From assembly GCA_905236615.1 (NCBI GenBank), contig CAJORC010000343.1:1-5637 (forward strand): DNA of 5,637 bases, written 5' to 3'. The first letter of the stretch is position 1, and every line of letters begins with the position of its first letter. Source of the DNA: an uncultured Lachnospiraceae bacterium. GTDB lineage: Bacteria > Bacillota > Clostridia > Lachnospirales > Lachnospiraceae. The translations under genes and the position numbers were made by a program. Shown piece after piece: positions 4,026-5,637 of this stretch. The notes beneath the pieces are model-generated. The model saw only the letters and a list, made by a program, of their open reading frames with translations. It was not told the origin of the DNA and did not search any database.

Positions 4026-5637
4026 ATGAAGAGAAAGATTGTATCGGTTATACTTGCAGCAAGTATGTGCACAGCACTTCTTGCCGGATGTGGAAGTACA
4101 TCTTCAAATGGAGTTTTAGGCGAGGTTGAAGCGCCTGAAGACGGAACAGAGTCAGGCGATTTTGAACTTGATAACATCAATATAATCGTTGACGGAACAC
4201 TTACAGCAACAGTTGAGAACGGACAGGATGCTTTTGTAGAGCAGTGGGAAAAGGCAATCGCTGAGAAGCTTGGCCATGAAGTAAAACTTAATATCACACA
4301 GCTTGATCATTCCGATTATTCAGGAACAGTATCAAGAACTCTTACAACAGGAGCTCCCGGTGATGAAGGATATCCCGATGCGCTGATAATGTCAGCTACA
4401 ATGCTCAGACAGTATCAGACAACCGGACTTCTCTGGAACTTGAAAGATGCTTATGACAATGCGGAATTCCAAAGCAGACTTCAGTATCCTGAAGTTAACG
4501 AAAACATGGTAACATCTGACGGATCACTTTACGGATTTGCTCCGACATACGGAAACGGATGCGTAACCTACATCAAGCAGTCATGGCTCGATAAAGCAGG
4601 AATGAAGGTTAGTGATATCAAGACATTTGATGATTATTATGAATTCTTAAAGAAAGTTTCAGACGGAAAGTCCTACGGTGTCATCGCTGCAGGCTACGGA
4701 AAAGCTGATGAGTCACCTTACATCAACTACATGCCTGAATGGTGGCAGGGAGCTTATCCTTCATTCTATCAGAAAGACGGCGCATGGGTAGACGGATTTA
4801 CAGAGCAGGCTACAGTAGATGCACTTGCCCGTCTGAACAAGGGATACAAGGATGGCGTTATCGATCCTGATACAGAGGAAGCAGGAACAAAGCAGGCTCG
4901 TGAGAAGTTCTTCTCAAACGATCAGTCAACATCAGAAGCTGTATTTACTTACTGGGCAGGAACATGGCTCAGAACTCTTACAGACAACATGGCTAAGAAT
5001 GATGTAGATAACGATCTCGGAGATGACAGACTTGTAGAACTTGAGCCTATTCAGGAGATCAAGGATACATGGGGCGGCTACCTCAACAGAGAAGCTCCTG
5101 TATGGGTTATCACAGATGACGGTGACGGAAATGACGCCCGTGAGCAGGCTATCTTCGATACACTTTTTGAGACAATGCTTGACGGCGATAAGGTACAGAC
5201 ACTTTGGACATACGGTGCTGAAGGCGTTCACTGGTCAACAGAGGCTGAGTCATTTACAACAAACCCGGATGATCCTGAGAAGAAACAGGATTATGAGTAT
5301 GCAGACGGTGAGTTCCACTTAAGACCTACCCCGAACGACCCTAACACCATCTGGAAGAAGAATCATCTTGATCCGGTACTTGTTATCAGCCCTCTTACAA
5401 ACGGATTTGTAGATACCGATCCGCTTATCGAAGAAGGAAACAGGTTCTTCCTTGCTAACTGTGTAGACGCTCCTGCAGCAGCATCAAGCGAGACACTTAC
5501 AGAGAATCTTGAGGATCTTACAACAGTTAAGACAACACTTATCAATCAGGCAGTTGTTGGTGAGATCACACCTGAGGAAGCTGTTGAGCAGTACAAGGCA
5601 GAGTTTGGTGACATCTCAGCTCAGATCATTGAAGAGC
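4026..5637 (+). CDS. Lipoprotein extracellular solute-binding protein of a carbohydrate ABC transporter, LplA/YtcQ-like (3' end outside window)
   Basis: The frame is open for 537 codons to the window edge, so the C-terminus is missing. The N-terminus is a lipoprotein signal peptide: MKRK, a hydrophobic stretch (5-19), then a lipobox LLAGC with Cys22 as the lipidated residue. A Ser/Gly/Glu-rich linker (about 23-48) leads into a family 1-type binding fold, with DGTLTATVENGQDAFVEQW early on, and aromatic-rich segments typical of sugar binders such as MPEWWQGAYPSFY and FTYWAGTWL. TLWTYGAEGVHW corresponds to the characteristic YGxEGxHY-type segment of large LplA-like proteins. This indicates an outer-face receptor delivering an oligosaccharide to membrane permeases, presumably encoded nearby but out of view; the actual sugar cannot be told. 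Codon use is strongly biased (ACA, CTT, GGA and TCA favoured), and the ribosome binding site is consensus, suggesting high expression. Function as a sugar receptor is confident; subfamily placement is from memory. Confidence 0.9.
   Translation, partial: MKRKIVSVILAASMCTALLAGCGSTSSNGVLGEVEAPEDGTESGDFELDNINIIVDGTLTATVENGQDAFVEQWEKAIAEKLGHEVKLNITQLDHSDYSGTVSRTLTTGAPGDEGYPDALIMSATMLRQYQTTGLLWNLKDAYDNAEFQSRLQYPEVNENMVTSDGSLYGFAPTYGNGCVTYIKQSWLDKAGMKVSDIKTFDDYYEFLKKVSDGKSYGVIAAGYGKADESPYINYMPEWWQGAYPSFYQKDGAWVDGFTEQATVDALARLNKGYKDGVIDPDTEEAGTKQAREKFFSNDQSTSEAVFTYWAGTWLRTLTDNMAKNDVDNDLGDDRLVELEPIQEIKDTWGGYLNREAPVWVITDDGDGNDAREQAIFDTLFETMLDGDKVQTLWTYGAEGVHWSTEAESFTTNPDDPEKKQDYEYADGEFHLRPTPNDPNTIWKKNHLDPVLVISPLTNGFVDTDPLIEEGNRFFLANCVDAPAAASSETLTENLEDLTTVKTTLINQAVVGEITPEEAVEQYKAEFGDISAQIIEE

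Noticed and set aside
4932..5545. Open frames on both strands within the binding-protein gene
   Set aside because: They are shadows of the lipoprotein frame, which is unbroken from 4026 to the window end with family features throughout.

Overview
The window looks like chromosome from an anaerobic Firmicute, most likely Lachnospiraceae (Butyrivibrio/Roseburia-like). This rests on the low-to-mid GC, strong AGGAGG-type ribosome binding sites, a paired GlgC/GlgD system, a SpoVG protein, and a large lipoprotein sugar-binding protein of the LplA/YtcQ type. The genus is an inference from protein style, not a demonstrated match. All five genes are on the + strand. There are no RNA genes, CRISPR arrays, insertion sequences or phage genes that I can support.

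Layout. Bases 1-676 are the 3' end of a gene whose start lies outside the window. It encodes a lysine-rich protein I do not recognise, possibly the C-terminus of a secreted or surface protein, and it ends at a strong intrinsic terminator (684-726). An AT-rich, dyad-rich promoter region (about 727-883) then drives a two-gene operon. glgC (884-2158) and glgD (2155-3273) overlap by ATGA and encode the catalytic and the degenerate subunit of ADP-glucose pyrophosphorylase, the first committed step of glycogen synthesis. The operon ends in a compact terminator (3313-3335). A catabolite-responsive-element-like site (3271-3284) overlaps the glgD stop codon. spoVG (3379-3684) follows as its own unit and has its own strong terminator (3718-3756).

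The gap 3757-4025 contains no credible gene. It holds a plausible sigma-A promoter (3883-3912), two inverted repeats with the same GTAT-N8-ATAC core spaced exactly 30 bp apart, and possible leader hairpins. From 4026 to the window edge runs the start of a highly expressed-looking lipoprotein gene, an ABC transporter solute-binding protein probably for oligosaccharides. Its C-terminus and any permease genes lie outside.

Taken together the window links carbohydrate capture (the binding protein) with carbohydrate storage (GlgCD), and places a stationary-phase/RNA-binding regulator gene (spoVG) between them. The genes themselves are conventional. The parts most worth a second look are the promoter-proximal dyads upstream of glgC and of the binding-protein gene, and the cre-like site. 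I see no clear evidence of a new biological system.
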